Assembly: GCF_030269665.1 (NCBI RefSeq)
Contig: NZ_BSTS01000022.1
Location: 36,906-100,905, forward strand
Reading direction: 5' to 3'
From: Actinomycetospora sp. NBRC 106375
GTDB taxonomy: Bacteria > Actinomycetota > Actinomycetes > Mycobacteriales > Pseudonocardiaceae
DNA: 64,000 nt
Every line of letters starts with the position of its first letter. The stretch's first letter is position 1. The position numbers were made by a program, and so were the translations under genes. Below, piece after piece: positions 1 to 7,200 of this stretch. The notes below the pieces were generated by a model. It was not told the DNA's origin. It saw only the letters and a program-made list of their open reading frames with translations, and did not search any database.

Positions 1-256
1 CCGACTCCGGGTGCACCGCGGCCGCGGCGGACAACGACACGGCGGGCGGGCCCGCCGACCCGTCGCCCGGCAGCTCGGCGCCCACGAGCACCGGGCCCGT
101 GTCGCCGATCGCCGACCGGCCCACGGCAGCGGCCCGCGCCCCGAGCAGGGCGCCGGCGACGACGAGCAGGACCAGGGCGACGGCGAGCACGATCGGCAGG
201 ACGATCCCGGGGCGCAGGCGATCGGCCAGCGCGCCGTCACGGAACCGCCCGAGCAT
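1..256 (-). CDS. N-terminal part of a membrane-anchored protein, cut by the window edge
   Basis: Unrecognised protein; only the first 85 codons are inside the window. Reading right to left from the ATG at 254-256, it opens with a short basic segment (MLGRFRDGALADRLRPG) followed by one hydrophobic helix of about 22 residues (residues 18-40, Leu/Val/Ala rich), then an Ala/Gly/Pro-rich stretch that looks extracytoplasmic. This is the shape of a single-pass signal anchor. The sequence CAGGCT lies 7 nt before the ATG, a spacing that fits a leaderless transcript. It is downstream of, and co-oriented with, the DUF3145 gene, with a 65-nt gap. The family cannot be named without the rest of the protein. 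Confidence 0.6.
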   Translation of the reverse strand, partial: MLGRFRDGALADRLRPGIVLPIVLAVALVLLVVAGALLGARAAAVGRSAIGDTGPVLVGAELPGDGSAGPPAVSLSAAAAVHPES

Positions 257-321
257 GCCGTCCAGCCTGCCAGCCCTCCCGTCGACGCCTCGGCGCGGCA
301 CGGACCCCGAGGACGCGGTGA

Positions 322-813
322 TCAGCCGACCTGGTGCAGACGCACCGGCGCGGCGCCGTCGCCGGCGAAGCGGAACTCCTCGAGGGCGGCGTCCCAGCGG
401 GTGCCCAGGAGATCGTCCAGGCGGCGGGTCAGCGACTCACGGGTCGACGCGCCGGACAGCGCCGCGCGGACCTGGTCCTCGCCGAGCACGATGTCGCCGT
501 TGGCGCTCGTGCGCCCGTGCCACAGGCCGAGCCCGGGGACGTGGCTGAAGCGCTCGCCGTCCGTGCCGGGCGACGGGTCCTCGGTGACCTCGAAGCGGAC
601 CATGCCCCAGGCCCGCAGAGCGGTCGCCAAGCGAGCCGCGGTGCCCACGGGTCCGTCCCACGACACCTCGGCACGCACCGACCCCGGAGCCGCGTCCTGC
701 GCGGTCCAGTCCAGCACGACACGAGCGTCGAGGACGCTCGAGATCGCCCACTCGACGTGCGGGCCGACCGCAGACGGCGACGAGTGGACGTAGATCACGC
801 CACGGGTGCTCAC
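322..813 (-). CDS. DUF3145 family protein
   Basis: 163-residue cytoplasmic protein of the actinobacteria-restricted DUF3145 family, whose function is unknown. The start is recognisable from the family signature MSTRGVIYVHSSP followed by HVEWA at about residue 20, and the length matches complete family members. The GTG at 811-813 is preceded by GGAGG at a 6-nt spacing. An in-frame extension upstream to 1152 would run antisense through the MFS promoter and start region and is not credible. It is divergent from the MFS gene at 980, sharing a 166-bp intergenic region. Confidence 0.88.
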   Translation of the reverse strand: MSTRGVIYVHSSPSAVGPHVEWAISSVLDARVVLDWTAQDAAPGSVRAEVSWDGPVGTAARLATALRAWGMVRFEVTEDPSPGTDGERFSHVPGLGLWHGRTSANGDIVLGEDQVRAALSGASTRESLTRRLDDLLGTRWDAALEEFRFAGDGAAPVRLHQVG

Positions 814-964
814 TGCTGACCTCCGACTCGACGAGAAGCGCCTTCCCCAACGTCCTCGCGAGCGGGCAGAGATCGAACTGATCGCAACCGGGACGCAGTG
901 TGCACCGTGATGCTCTTGTGGCGCCAGTGTCACCGGATTCCGGGCGTGTCGGGCCCGAGATCCG

Positions 965-970
965 TAGAGT
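965..970 (+). promoter_or_regulatory. -10 element (TAGAGT) of the MFS gene
   Basis: TAGAGT fits the actinobacterial TANNNT -10 consensus and ends 9 nt before the GTG at 980. No ribosome binding site is visible between them, so a very short or absent 5' leader is likely. Confidence 0.45.
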
Positions 971-979
971 CGTCCCACC

Positions 980-2188
980 GTGACCGAGGATGACCGTCCC
1001 CACACGGACGGTGCCCGGTTCCGTGACGTCCTCGCCGACGCCCAGTTCCGCGCCCTCTGGCTCGCGCAGCTGCTCTCGGTCCTCGGCGACCAGGTCGCCC
1101 GCGTGGCCCTCGCCGTGCTCGTGTTCACCGAGACCGCGTCCGCCGGGCTCACCGCGCTGACCTACGCGCTGACGTTCCTGCCCGACCTCGTCGCCGGCCC
1201 CCTGCTCTCCGGCATCGCCGACCGGGCGCCGCGACGGGCGACGATGGTGGTCACCGACCTCCTGCGCGCGGGCCTGCTCGCGCTCATGGCCGTGCCGGGG
1301 ATGCCTTTCTGGGCGCTGTGCCTGCTGGTCGTCGCGGGCCAGCTGCTCGCCGCGCCCTTCGCCGCCGCGCGCGCGGCGATCCTGCCCCACGTCCTGCACG
1401 GCGAGCGCTACGTCGTGGCGTCGGCGATCTCGGGGACGACATACCAGAGCGGCCAGGTGCTCGGCTTCGCCCTGGGCGGCCCGCTCGTGGCGGTCGTCGG
1501 GGTGCCGACCGCGCTGCTGGCCGACGCGGCGACGTTCGTCGTCTCGGCACTGATCCTGCAGTACGGGGTCGTCGAGCAGCGGGCGACCGGCGCGGCCCAC
1601 GAGCACGCCCGGCTGCGCTCGGGCGCGCGGATCGTCGCGGGCGACCGACGCCTGCGCGCCCTCGTCGCCCTCGCCTGCGTCTCGGCGTTCGTCGTGACGA
1701 TCGAGGGGCTCGCCGCGCCATACGCGGCGGCGCTGGGCGGCGGTCCCGTCGCGGTCGGCCTGCTCCTCGCGGCCAACCCGCTGGGTGCGGCGCTGGGGAT
1801 CGTGCTGCTGACGCGCCTCGTCCCGCCGCACGTCCGCAACCGGCTCCTCGGCCCGCTCGCGGTGGCGTCGTGCGTGCCGTTGGTCGCCTCGGCACTGGAC
1901 CCGCCGCTGGCCGGGGTCCTCGCCCTGTGGGTGCTGTCCGGGCTCTTCTGCGCCTACCAGGTGCCCGCGAACGCGGCGTTCGTCGCCGCGGTCCCCGACG
2001 CCCATCGCGGCCAGGCGTTCGGGCTCGCCGTCACGGCGCTGCGCGTCACCCAGGGCCTGGGCGTCCTCCTGGCCGGCCTGCTCGCCGAGATCACGGGCCC
2101 CGCGCCCGCCGTGGCCGCGGCCGGGGCGGTCGGGGTGCTCGTCGCCTTCGCGTGCGCGGTCGCGTGGTCCCGGGCCCGCGCCCCGTGA
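980..2188 (+). CDS. MFS transporter (probable exporter)
   Basis: 402-residue integral membrane protein with about 12 hydrophobic segments and the MFS layout of two six-helix halves. The N-terminus has the DAQFRALWLAQLLSVLGDQ segment typical of the MFS_3/enterobactin-exporter-like branch, and DRAPRR at about residue 77 occupies the loop 2-3 motif A position. The substrate is unknown; family members export drugs, siderophores or metabolites. GTG start at 980 with TAGAGT just upstream. It converges on the small repeat ORF at 2324-2425, with a strong hairpin between them. Confidence 0.85.
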   Translation: MTEDDRPHTDGARFRDVLADAQFRALWLAQLLSVLGDQVARVALAVLVFTETASAGLTALTYALTFLPDLVAGPLLSGIADRAPRRATMVVTDLLRAGLLALMAVPGMPFWALCLLVVAGQLLAAPFAAARAAILPHVLHGERYVVASAISGTTYQSGQVLGFALGGPLVAVVGVPTALLADAATFVVSALILQYGVVEQRATGAAHEHARLRSGARIVAGDRRLRALVALACVSAFVVTIEGLAAPYAAALGGGPVAVGLLLAANPLGAALGIVLLTRLVPPHVRNRLLGPLAVASCVPLVASALDPPLAGVLALWVLSGLFCAYQVPANAAFVAAVPDAHRGQAFGLAVTALRVTQGLGVLLAGLLAEITGPAPAVAAAGAVGVLVAFACAVAWSRARAP

Positions 2189-2208
2189 CCTGGAGCCTCG
2201 GAGCACGA

Positions 2209-2255
2209 ACGACCGGCGCTCTCGCTGCCACCGATGCAGCGAGAGCGCCGGTCGT
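2209..2255. terminator. Long perfect hairpin between convergent genes
   Basis: A 20-bp perfect stem (2209-2228 pairs with 2236-2255) with a 7-nt loop (2229-2235). There is no clear T-tract on either side. It sits 20 nt past the MFS stop and about 70 nt past the stop of the repeat ORF on the other strand, so it probably ends transcription from both directions. Confidence 0.65.
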
Positions 2256-2323
2256 GTCGCGACGTGCGCGGCGATCGGGTGCCGTCGCTCCCCCACCCGA
2301 CGACGCCATCCCGACAGTACCGA

Positions 2324-2425
2324 TCAGTGCCAGTTCGAGTCCGCGAAGTGCCAGTTCGAGTCCCGGTGCCAGTTCGAGTCCGCGAAGTGCCAGTTCGAGT
2401 CGCGGTGCCAGTTCGAGTCGGCCAC
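2324..2425 (-). CDS. 33-residue DSNWH pentapeptide-repeat small protein
   Basis: Unrecognised small ORF, too short for ordinary gene calling. From the GTG at 2423-2425 it encodes M-A, then five copies of Asp-Ser-Asn-Trp-His joined alternately by Arg and by Phe-Ala, ending on His at a TGA. The 13-residue superunit (ADSNWHRDSNWHF) occurs twice, plus a final ADSNWH. AAAGGAG lies 6 nt before the start, one of the strongest ribosome binding sites in the window, and every third codon position is G or C. There is no signal peptide, no Cys and no Lys. It holds five Trp and five His in 33 residues, which suggests metal, nucleic acid or heme contact, or a modified peptide, but no function can be assigned. 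The five 15-bp DNA units are identical, so recent tandem expansion is likely. Confidence 0.6.
   Translation of the reverse strand: MADSNWHRDSNWHFADSNWHRDSNWHFADSNWH
2327..2419 (-). repeat. Five identical 15-bp units in a tandem array
   Basis: The unit GACTCGAACTGGCAC (minus strand) occupies 2405-2419, 2387-2401, 2366-2380, 2348-2362 and 2327-2341 without a single mismatch. Spacers alternate between 3 bp (CGC or CGG) and 6 bp (TTCGCG), keeping one reading frame open throughout. Confidence 0.9.
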
Positions 2426-2793
2426 GGAGGGCTCCTTTCGTGATCATCTCCGACGTCGCGCGGGACGGGTGGGACCCGGCGACACGGACGTGGCCCATCG
2501 CACACTCCGTGTGATGGACCGCGCCGCGACGCCGGACGTCCGTGCGACCGCCCTCCGCATTGACGGAGAGCGACCGAACTGTCACATCCGGCGCAGGTCT
2601 GCGGCGCATCCGCCCCTTGATGCTCATCAATGGAGCTGTGTGTGACCAGACGGCGACTGGGCGTCAACCAAGGGGGTGATCTCTTCCCAATGGGTGACGC
2701 CTGCTGCCGAGATCCACAGACCGTCGGTACCGTGTTCCGCACACGGGAGACGCCCGGAGCGGTCCCGACGGGGCCTGGAGGAGGTCACACATC
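2426..2793. other. 368-bp divergent intergenic region
   Basis: No convincing gene. Rightward, TACCGT at 2728-2733 could be the -10 of the diguanylate cyclase gene, whose ribosome binding site GGAGGAGG is at 2777-2784. Leftward, I see no clean -10/-35 pair for the repeat ORF. An imperfect palindrome CACACtccGTGTG lies at 2501-2513, about 80 bp upstream of the repeat ORF. No c-di-GMP riboswitch motif was recognised. Confidence 0.4.
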
Positions 2794-4302
2794 GTGACGG
2801 CGCGCGAGCCCTGGCGGGCTCCTGGAGAGCCCGGTTCCGGGCTTGCTCCCGCGCCCGGAGCAACACCTCCGGACCACCCCGTACGCCCGGTGACGGCGGT
2901 GGCCGCCTCGGCCGACGGGGACAGCCCGGTGCGCCCCGTTCGTCCCAGTCGCCGGCGCCGCGGGTCGACGGGGTCGGCTCCCGCGTCCGACGTCACCGCC
3001 TCCCCGGCCGAGTCGGCCGAGTCGGCCGAGCCCCCGTACCGCCGGTTCGACCTGCGCCGCGCCGACCCGCGCCGCTGGAGCCTCTGGCAGGCCCCGCGCC
3101 GGGTCGTCGTCGCGGTCCTGCTCGTCGACCTGGTCGCCGTCGTCCTCTCGCTGGCCGTGGCCGGGCTCGAGCCCGTCGGGGCCGCCGACTGGCGCACGCT
3201 CGGGCTGCTCGTCCTCGGCCTCGTCGTCCACGTCGAGACGGCGCGGGGCATCGAGCGTCGCCGCGAGATCGTCGCCGACGGCCAGCCCTACATCGAGCTG
3301 AAGTCCGTCTGGAGCTTCGCGGGGCTGCTGCTGCTGCCCCTCGGGCTCGCGCTGGCGCTCGTCGTGGTGACGTTCGCCTACTGGTGGCTGCGGGTCAGCC
3401 AGCGTCCCGTCGTGCACCGGTGGACCTACTCGGCCGCGACCGTGCTCATCGCCTCGGTGGCGGCGTGGGCCGTCCTGGAGCTCATGCCCGGCGGCCTGCT
3501 CGTCAAGGTCGCCGGCCCCGTCGGGCTGCTCGTGCTCGTGGCCGCCGGGCTGACGCGCTGGGTCGTCAACCACGGCCTCGTCGTCTTCATGATCTGCCTG
3601 AGCGCCCCCGGGACGCCGTGGTGGCAGCGGCTCGGCTCCCCGACCGACACGCTCATCGGGCTCGGGGCGCTCGCGCTCGGCGCCGCGCTGGCCGTCATCG
3701 CGCTCACGACCCCGTGGCTGCTGCCGGTCCTGCTCGTCCCCGTGATGGGGATGCACCGCGGCTTCCTGATCCAGCAGTTCGCCCGCGCCGCGCGCACCGA
3801 TCCCAAGACCGGCCTCGCCAACGCCACCGCGTGGCGCGACCAGGCCGACCGCGAGCTCGCCCGCCTGCGCCGCCGAGGCGGCGAGCTCGGCGTGATCATG
3901 GTCGACATCGACGCCTTCAAGGCGATCAACGACCGGCACGGGCACCTCGTCGGCGACGCCGTCCTGCGCGCCGTGGCGGACACCCTGCGCTCGGAGGTCC
4001 GGCCCTACGACGCGGTCGGGCGCTTCGGCGGCGAGGAGTTCGTGGTGCTGCTCGCCGAGGCCGGGCCCGAGGAGGTCGGCCGGATCGCCGAGCGCCTGCG
4101 CCGCAGCATCAGCGAGTGCGAGGTCACCGTCGCCCCCACGCTGGGCGGCGGCACGGTCACGGGCCTGACGGCCTCCATCGGCACGGCCACGTTCCCGCGG
4201 GCGTCCCGCGACGTCGACGGGCTGATGGTCAGCGCCGACGCGGCGCTCTACGCCGCGAAGCACGGGGGCCGCAACCGGGTGGAGTGCGCACCCCCGCGGT
4301 AG
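2794..4302 (+). CDS. Membrane-bound diguanylate cyclase (GGDEF)
   Basis: 502-residue protein predicted to make the second messenger c-di-GMP from two GTP. Residues 1-85 are a disordered Pro/Ala/Ser/Glu-rich tail (with ESAESAESAE), residues about 105-320 hold six or so membrane helices, and the GGDEF domain fills about 330-500. The active-site motif is intact as GGEEF (412-416). An RPYD sequence at 403-406, five residues before it, is the product-inhibition I-site. MVDIDAFKAIND is the usual Mg/nucleotide-binding strand. No EAL domain is attached. GTG start with GGAGGAGG nine nt upstream. It converges on the acyl-CoA dehydrogenase gene, with only 4 nt between stops. Confidence 0.9.
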   Translation: MTAREPWRAPGEPGSGLAPAPGATPPDHPVRPVTAVAASADGDSPVRPVRPSRRRRGSTGSAPASDVTASPAESAESAEPPYRRFDLRRADPRRWSLWQAPRRVVVAVLLVDLVAVVLSLAVAGLEPVGAADWRTLGLLVLGLVVHVETARGIERRREIVADGQPYIELKSVWSFAGLLLLPLGLALALVVVTFAYWWLRVSQRPVVHRWTYSAATVLIASVAAWAVLELMPGGLLVKVAGPVGLLVLVAAGLTRWVVNHGLVVFMICLSAPGTPWWQRLGSPTDTLIGLGALALGAALAVIALTTPWLLPVLLVPVMGMHRGFLIQQFARAARTDPKTGLANATAWRDQADRELARLRRRGGELGVIMVDIDAFKAINDRHGHLVGDAVLRAVADTLRSEVRPYDAVGRFGGEEFVVLLAEAGPEEVGRIAERLRRSISECEVTVAPTLGGGTVTGLTASIGTATFPRASRDVDGLMVSADAALYAAKHGGRNRVECAPPR

Positions 4303-4306
4303 GCCC

Positions 4307-5485
4307 CTACCGGAACGCGGCGATCCCCGTGACCGCCTGGCCGATCGAGAGCGCGTGCATCTCCTCGGTGCCCTCGTAGGTCAGCACGGTCTCGAGGTTG
4401 GTCATGTGCCGGAACACCGGGTACTCGAGCGTGATCCCGTTGCCGCCGAGCACCGTGCGGGCGCTGCGGGCGACGTCCAGCGCGGCGCGGACGTTCGCCA
4501 TCTTCCCGAAGCTGACCTGCGAGGGGTGGACCTGCTCGGCGTCCTTGAGCCGCCCGATCCGCGAGGCCGTCAGCCCGGCCTGGTTCACCGCGACGACCAT
4601 GTCGGCGAGCTTGCGCTGGGTGAGCTGGAACCCCGCGATCGGCTGCCCGAACTGCTCGCGGTCGATCGCGTACGACAGAGCCGACTCGTAGCAGGTCCGT
4701 GCCGCCCCGACCGCGCCCCACAGGATCCCGTAGCGGGCCTCGTTGAGGCAGCTCAAGGGACCCTTCAGCCCGGTGACCTCAGGGAACATCGCGTCCGCGG
4801 GCAGGCGCACGCCCTCGAGCACCAGCTCGGCGGTCAGCGACGCGCGCAGCGAGAGCTTGTGCTTGACCTCGTTCGCGGTGAAGCCGGGGGTGTCGGTGGG
4901 CACGACGAAGCCGCGGATGCCTGTCGAGCCGGCGTCGGGATCCGTCTGCGCCCAGACCACCGCGACGTCCGCGAGCGTCCCGTTGGTGATCCACATCTTG
5001 GTGCCGTCGAGCACCCAGTCGTCGCCGTCCCGACGCGCGCGGGTCCGCATCGAGCCCGGGTCCGAGCCGGCGTCGGGCTCGGTGAGGCCGAAGCAGCCCA
5101 GCGCGTCACCCGTGGCCATCGACGGCAGCCAGCGCTGCTTGTGCTCCTCGGAGCCCCACCGGTGCAGCGCGTACATGGCGAGCGAGCCCTGCACCGAGAC
5201 GAAGCTCCGCAGCCCGGAGTCGACGGCCTCGAGCTCGCGGCAGGCCAGCCCGTAGCTCGTGGCGTTGGTCCCGGCGCACCCGTAGCCCTCGAGATGCATC
5301 CCCAGCAGACCGAGCGAGCCCAGGCCCTTGGCGATGTCGCGCGGCAGGGTGTTCGACTCGTACCACTCGGCGATGCGCGGCGAGAGCTCCGCAGCCGCGT
5401 AGTCGCGGACCGCGTCGCGGATGTCGCGCTCCTCGGCGCTCAGGTCGGCGTCGACGGCCAGGAAGTCGCTGGGGTCCGGAGACAT
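4307..5485 (-). CDS. gcdH: Acyl-CoA dehydrogenase, glutaryl-CoA dehydrogenase-like
   Basis: 392-residue FAD enzyme of the acyl-CoA dehydrogenase superfamily. The C-terminal segment TYEGTEEMHAL carries the catalytic Glu position. FGLTEPDAGSDPGSM and WITNG in the middle domain are FAD-contacting motifs, and the ARYGILWGAVGAA / YAIDREQFGQPIAGFQLTQ stretch is closest to glutaryl-CoA dehydrogenases, which oxidise and decarboxylate glutaryl-CoA to crotonyl-CoA in lysine/tryptophan degradation. The substrate is inferred from remembered family sequences. The ATG at 5483-5485 gives the family's usual N-terminus (SAEERDIRDAVRDYA) and is 4 nt after the NUDIX stop, so the two are probably one transcript. 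An upstream extension to 5560 would overlap the NUDIX gene. Confidence 0.85.
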   Translation of the reverse strand: MSPDPSDFLAVDADLSAEERDIRDAVRDYAAAELSPRIAEWYESNTLPRDIAKGLGSLGLLGMHLEGYGCAGTNATSYGLACRELEAVDSGLRSFVSVQGSLAMYALHRWGSEEHKQRWLPSMATGDALGCFGLTEPDAGSDPGSMRTRARRDGDDWVLDGTKMWITNGTLADVAVVWAQTDPDAGSTGIRGFVVPTDTPGFTANEVKHKLSLRASLTAELVLEGVRLPADAMFPEVTGLKGPLSCLNEARYGILWGAVGAARTCYESALSYAIDREQFGQPIAGFQLTQRKLADMVVAVNQAGLTASRIGRLKDAEQVHPSQVSFGKMANVRAALDVARSARTVLGGNGITLEYPVFRHMTNLETVLTYEGTEEMHALSIGQAVTGIAAFR

Positions 5486-5489
5486 GCCC

Positions 5490-5948
5490 TCACAGTAGGC
5501 GGTCGACGGCGTCCGCACTGGCCCAGAACTGGGCGAACCCGGGATGGAGCGGGAGGTCACCCACCTCGTCCACCGGCGTCCAGCGCAGCTCGGTCGCCTC
5601 GCCGTCGGTCGGCTCCAGGGCGGGGGGCTCGGCGGTCTCGAGGCGGCCGTGGACGGTGACGTAGGACCAGCCGCCGTGCTCGTCGACGGTCTCGTCGGTC
5701 AGGCGGACGTGGGCCGGGTCGACACCGGTCTCCTCGACGGCCTCGCGCAGCGCCGCCTCGCGCGCGGTCTCGTCGCTGTTGCGCGCGCCGCCGGGGATGC
5801 CCCACGTCTCGCCGTGGTGGCTCCACCAGACGCGGTGCGCGAGCAGGACCGCCCCGCCGTGGCGCAGCAGCAGCCCCGCCGCCCCGAAGCGGCCCCAGTG
5901 GCGGTGCCCGGCGTCGCAGACCACCCAGCCGTCGCCGTCACCCCTCAT
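5490..5948 (-). CDS. NUDIX hydrolase
   Basis: 152-residue hydrolase acting on nucleoside-diphosphate-linked compounds. The NUDIX box is complete at about residues 58-80: G, five residues, E, seven residues, then REAVEETG, giving the Mg-binding Glu helix. WWSHHGETWGIPGG precedes it. The N-terminal GHRHWGRFGAAGLLL is the first strand pair. ATG at 5946-5948. It lies just upstream of the acyl-CoA dehydrogenase and is divergent from the GCS2-family gene. The substrate is not predictable. Confidence 0.88.
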   Translation of the reverse strand: MRGDGDGWVVCDAGHRHWGRFGAAGLLLRHGGAVLLAHRVWWSHHGETWGIPGGARNSDETAREAALREAVEETGVDPAHVRLTDETVDEHGGWSYVTVHGRLETAEPPALEPTDGEATELRWTPVDEVGDLPLHPGFAQFWASADAVDRLL

Positions 5949-6048
5949 ACGGGTCGAGCTCCGCTCCGTCTCCCGGCACGGGGGATCACGGTAGGCGCTG
6001 CGGCCCCACCGGGCAGGACGTGCGGGCCGGTGCGGTGGGATGGGCGGC

Positions 6049-7149
6049 ATGAGCGACCTGCCCCCGTTCGGGGCCGAGGAGGAGCTGCTGCTCGTCGATC
6101 CCGCGAGCGGCGCGCCGCGGGGCCGGTCGGGTGCCGTGCGCGACGAGGCGTCCGGGGACCTCGACGGCGAGATGCGCACCGAGCAGGTCGAGACGGCGAC
6201 GGCCCCGCACCACACGGCCGAGGACCTCGCCGCCGACCTGCGCCGCCGGCGTCGCGAGGCCCGAGACGCGGCGCAGGCGTCCGGGGTCGACGTGGCCGGG
6301 CTCGCGACGTCGCCGGTCGCGCCGGAGACCGAGGCCGCGTCGGCCGCCAACACCGAGGGACGCTACGGGCGGATCGCCGAGCGCTTCGGGCCGATCGCCA
6401 CCGCGCAGCTCACGAGCGGGCAGCACGTGCACGTCGAGGTCTCCTCGCCCGAGGAGGGCGTCGGCGTGCTCGACCGGATCGGCCCCTGGCTGCCGGTACT
6501 GCGGGCGCTGGCGGCGAACTCGCCGGGCTGGCAGGGACGCGACACGGGCTACGCGAGCTACCGCTCGGTGGTGTGGTCGCGCTGGCCCTCGGCGGGCCCG
6601 ACGCGCGTGTTCGGCTCGCTCGCGGCCTACGACGCGGCGGTCGAGGCCATGCTGGCGACGGACACGGTGCTCGACGAGGCGATGGTCTACTTCGACGCCC
6701 GGCTCTCCCGCGAGCTCGGGACGGTCGAGGTCCGGGTGACGGACGTGGCGCTCGAGGTCGACGACGCCGTGCTGGTCGCGGTGCTCTCCCGGGCGCTCGT
6801 GGCCACCGCCGCCCGGGCGCACCGGCGGGGCGAGGAGCGGCCGACCGCCCCGATCGAGGCGCTGCGCCTGGCGCACTGGCGCGCCGCGCGGTGGGGCCTG
6901 ACCGCCGACCTCGTCGACCCCCGCGGCGGCGGCACCGCGCCGGCCCGCGACGTCCTCGCCGCGCTGCGCGCGCACGTGGCCGAGGCGCTCGACGAGGCCG
7001 GCGACGGCGACCGCGCCGCGGACGGCTGCGCCCGCCTGCTCGCCGAGGGCACGGGGTCGGAGCGCCAGCGCGCCGCCGCGCGCTCGTCCGGCAACGACGA
7101 CACCGACCTCGCCGCCGTCGTCCACGACGCCCGCGAGCGCTTCCTCTGA
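6049..7149 (+). CDS. Carboxylate-amine / glutamate-cysteine ligase 2 family (YbdK-like)
   Basis: 366-residue ATP-dependent ligase of the GCS2 family, which joins glutamate to cysteine or to another amine. The family hallmark FGAEEELLLVD is at the N-terminus, TEQVETAT follows at about residue 44, and GQHVHVEV, SPGWQGRDTGYASYR and TVEVRVTD match conserved blocks. The ATG at 6049 is preferred over the one at 6040 because family proteins begin a few residues before FG(V/A)EEE. It stands alone and is divergent from NUDIX. A long hairpin follows directly. Confidence 0.82.
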   Translation: MSDLPPFGAEEELLLVDPASGAPRGRSGAVRDEASGDLDGEMRTEQVETATAPHHTAEDLAADLRRRRREARDAAQASGVDVAGLATSPVAPETEAASAANTEGRYGRIAERFGPIATAQLTSGQHVHVEVSSPEEGVGVLDRIGPWLPVLRALAANSPGWQGRDTGYASYRSVVWSRWPSAGPTRVFGSLAAYDAAVEAMLATDTVLDEAMVYFDARLSRELGTVEVRVTDVALEVDDAVLVAVLSRALVATAARAHRRGEERPTAPIEALRLAHWRAARWGLTADLVDPRGGGTAPARDVLAALRAHVAEALDEAGDGDRAADGCARLLAEGTGSERQRAAARSSGNDDTDLAAVVHDARERFL

Positions 7150-7159
7150 CCGGCCGTAC

Positions 7160-7200
7160 GTGAGCAGTTGGCGCCCCGGATGGGGGCGCCAACTGCTCAC
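7160..7200. terminator. 18-bp perfect hairpin of the GTGAGCAGTTGG repeat family
   Basis: GTGAGCAGTTGGCGCCCC at 7160-7177 pairs perfectly with 7183-7200 around a 5-nt loop. It begins 10 nt after the GCS2 stop. On the other strand it contains the TGA of the SDR/DUF2867 gene (7197-7199), so it serves both convergent genes. The same arm, with two changes, recurs at 63851-63868. Confidence 0.75.

Noticed and set aside
322..1152. Long antisense and shifted open frames (for example 322-1152, 437-2296, 11784-15683 and many others).
   Set aside because: In very GC-rich DNA stops are rare in the wrong frames. These have Arg/Pro/Ala-rich translations with no domain and lie opposite genes with clear motifs.
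2327..2425. On the plus strand the 15-bp repeats contain GTTCGAGTC, the tRNA T-loop consensus, suggesting tandem tRNA ends or an integrase attachment array.
   Set aside because: The bases flanking each motif cannot form a T-stem beyond the closing G-C pair, and no acceptor, D or anticodon arms are present. The opposite-strand ORF with its ribosome binding site explains the repeats better.
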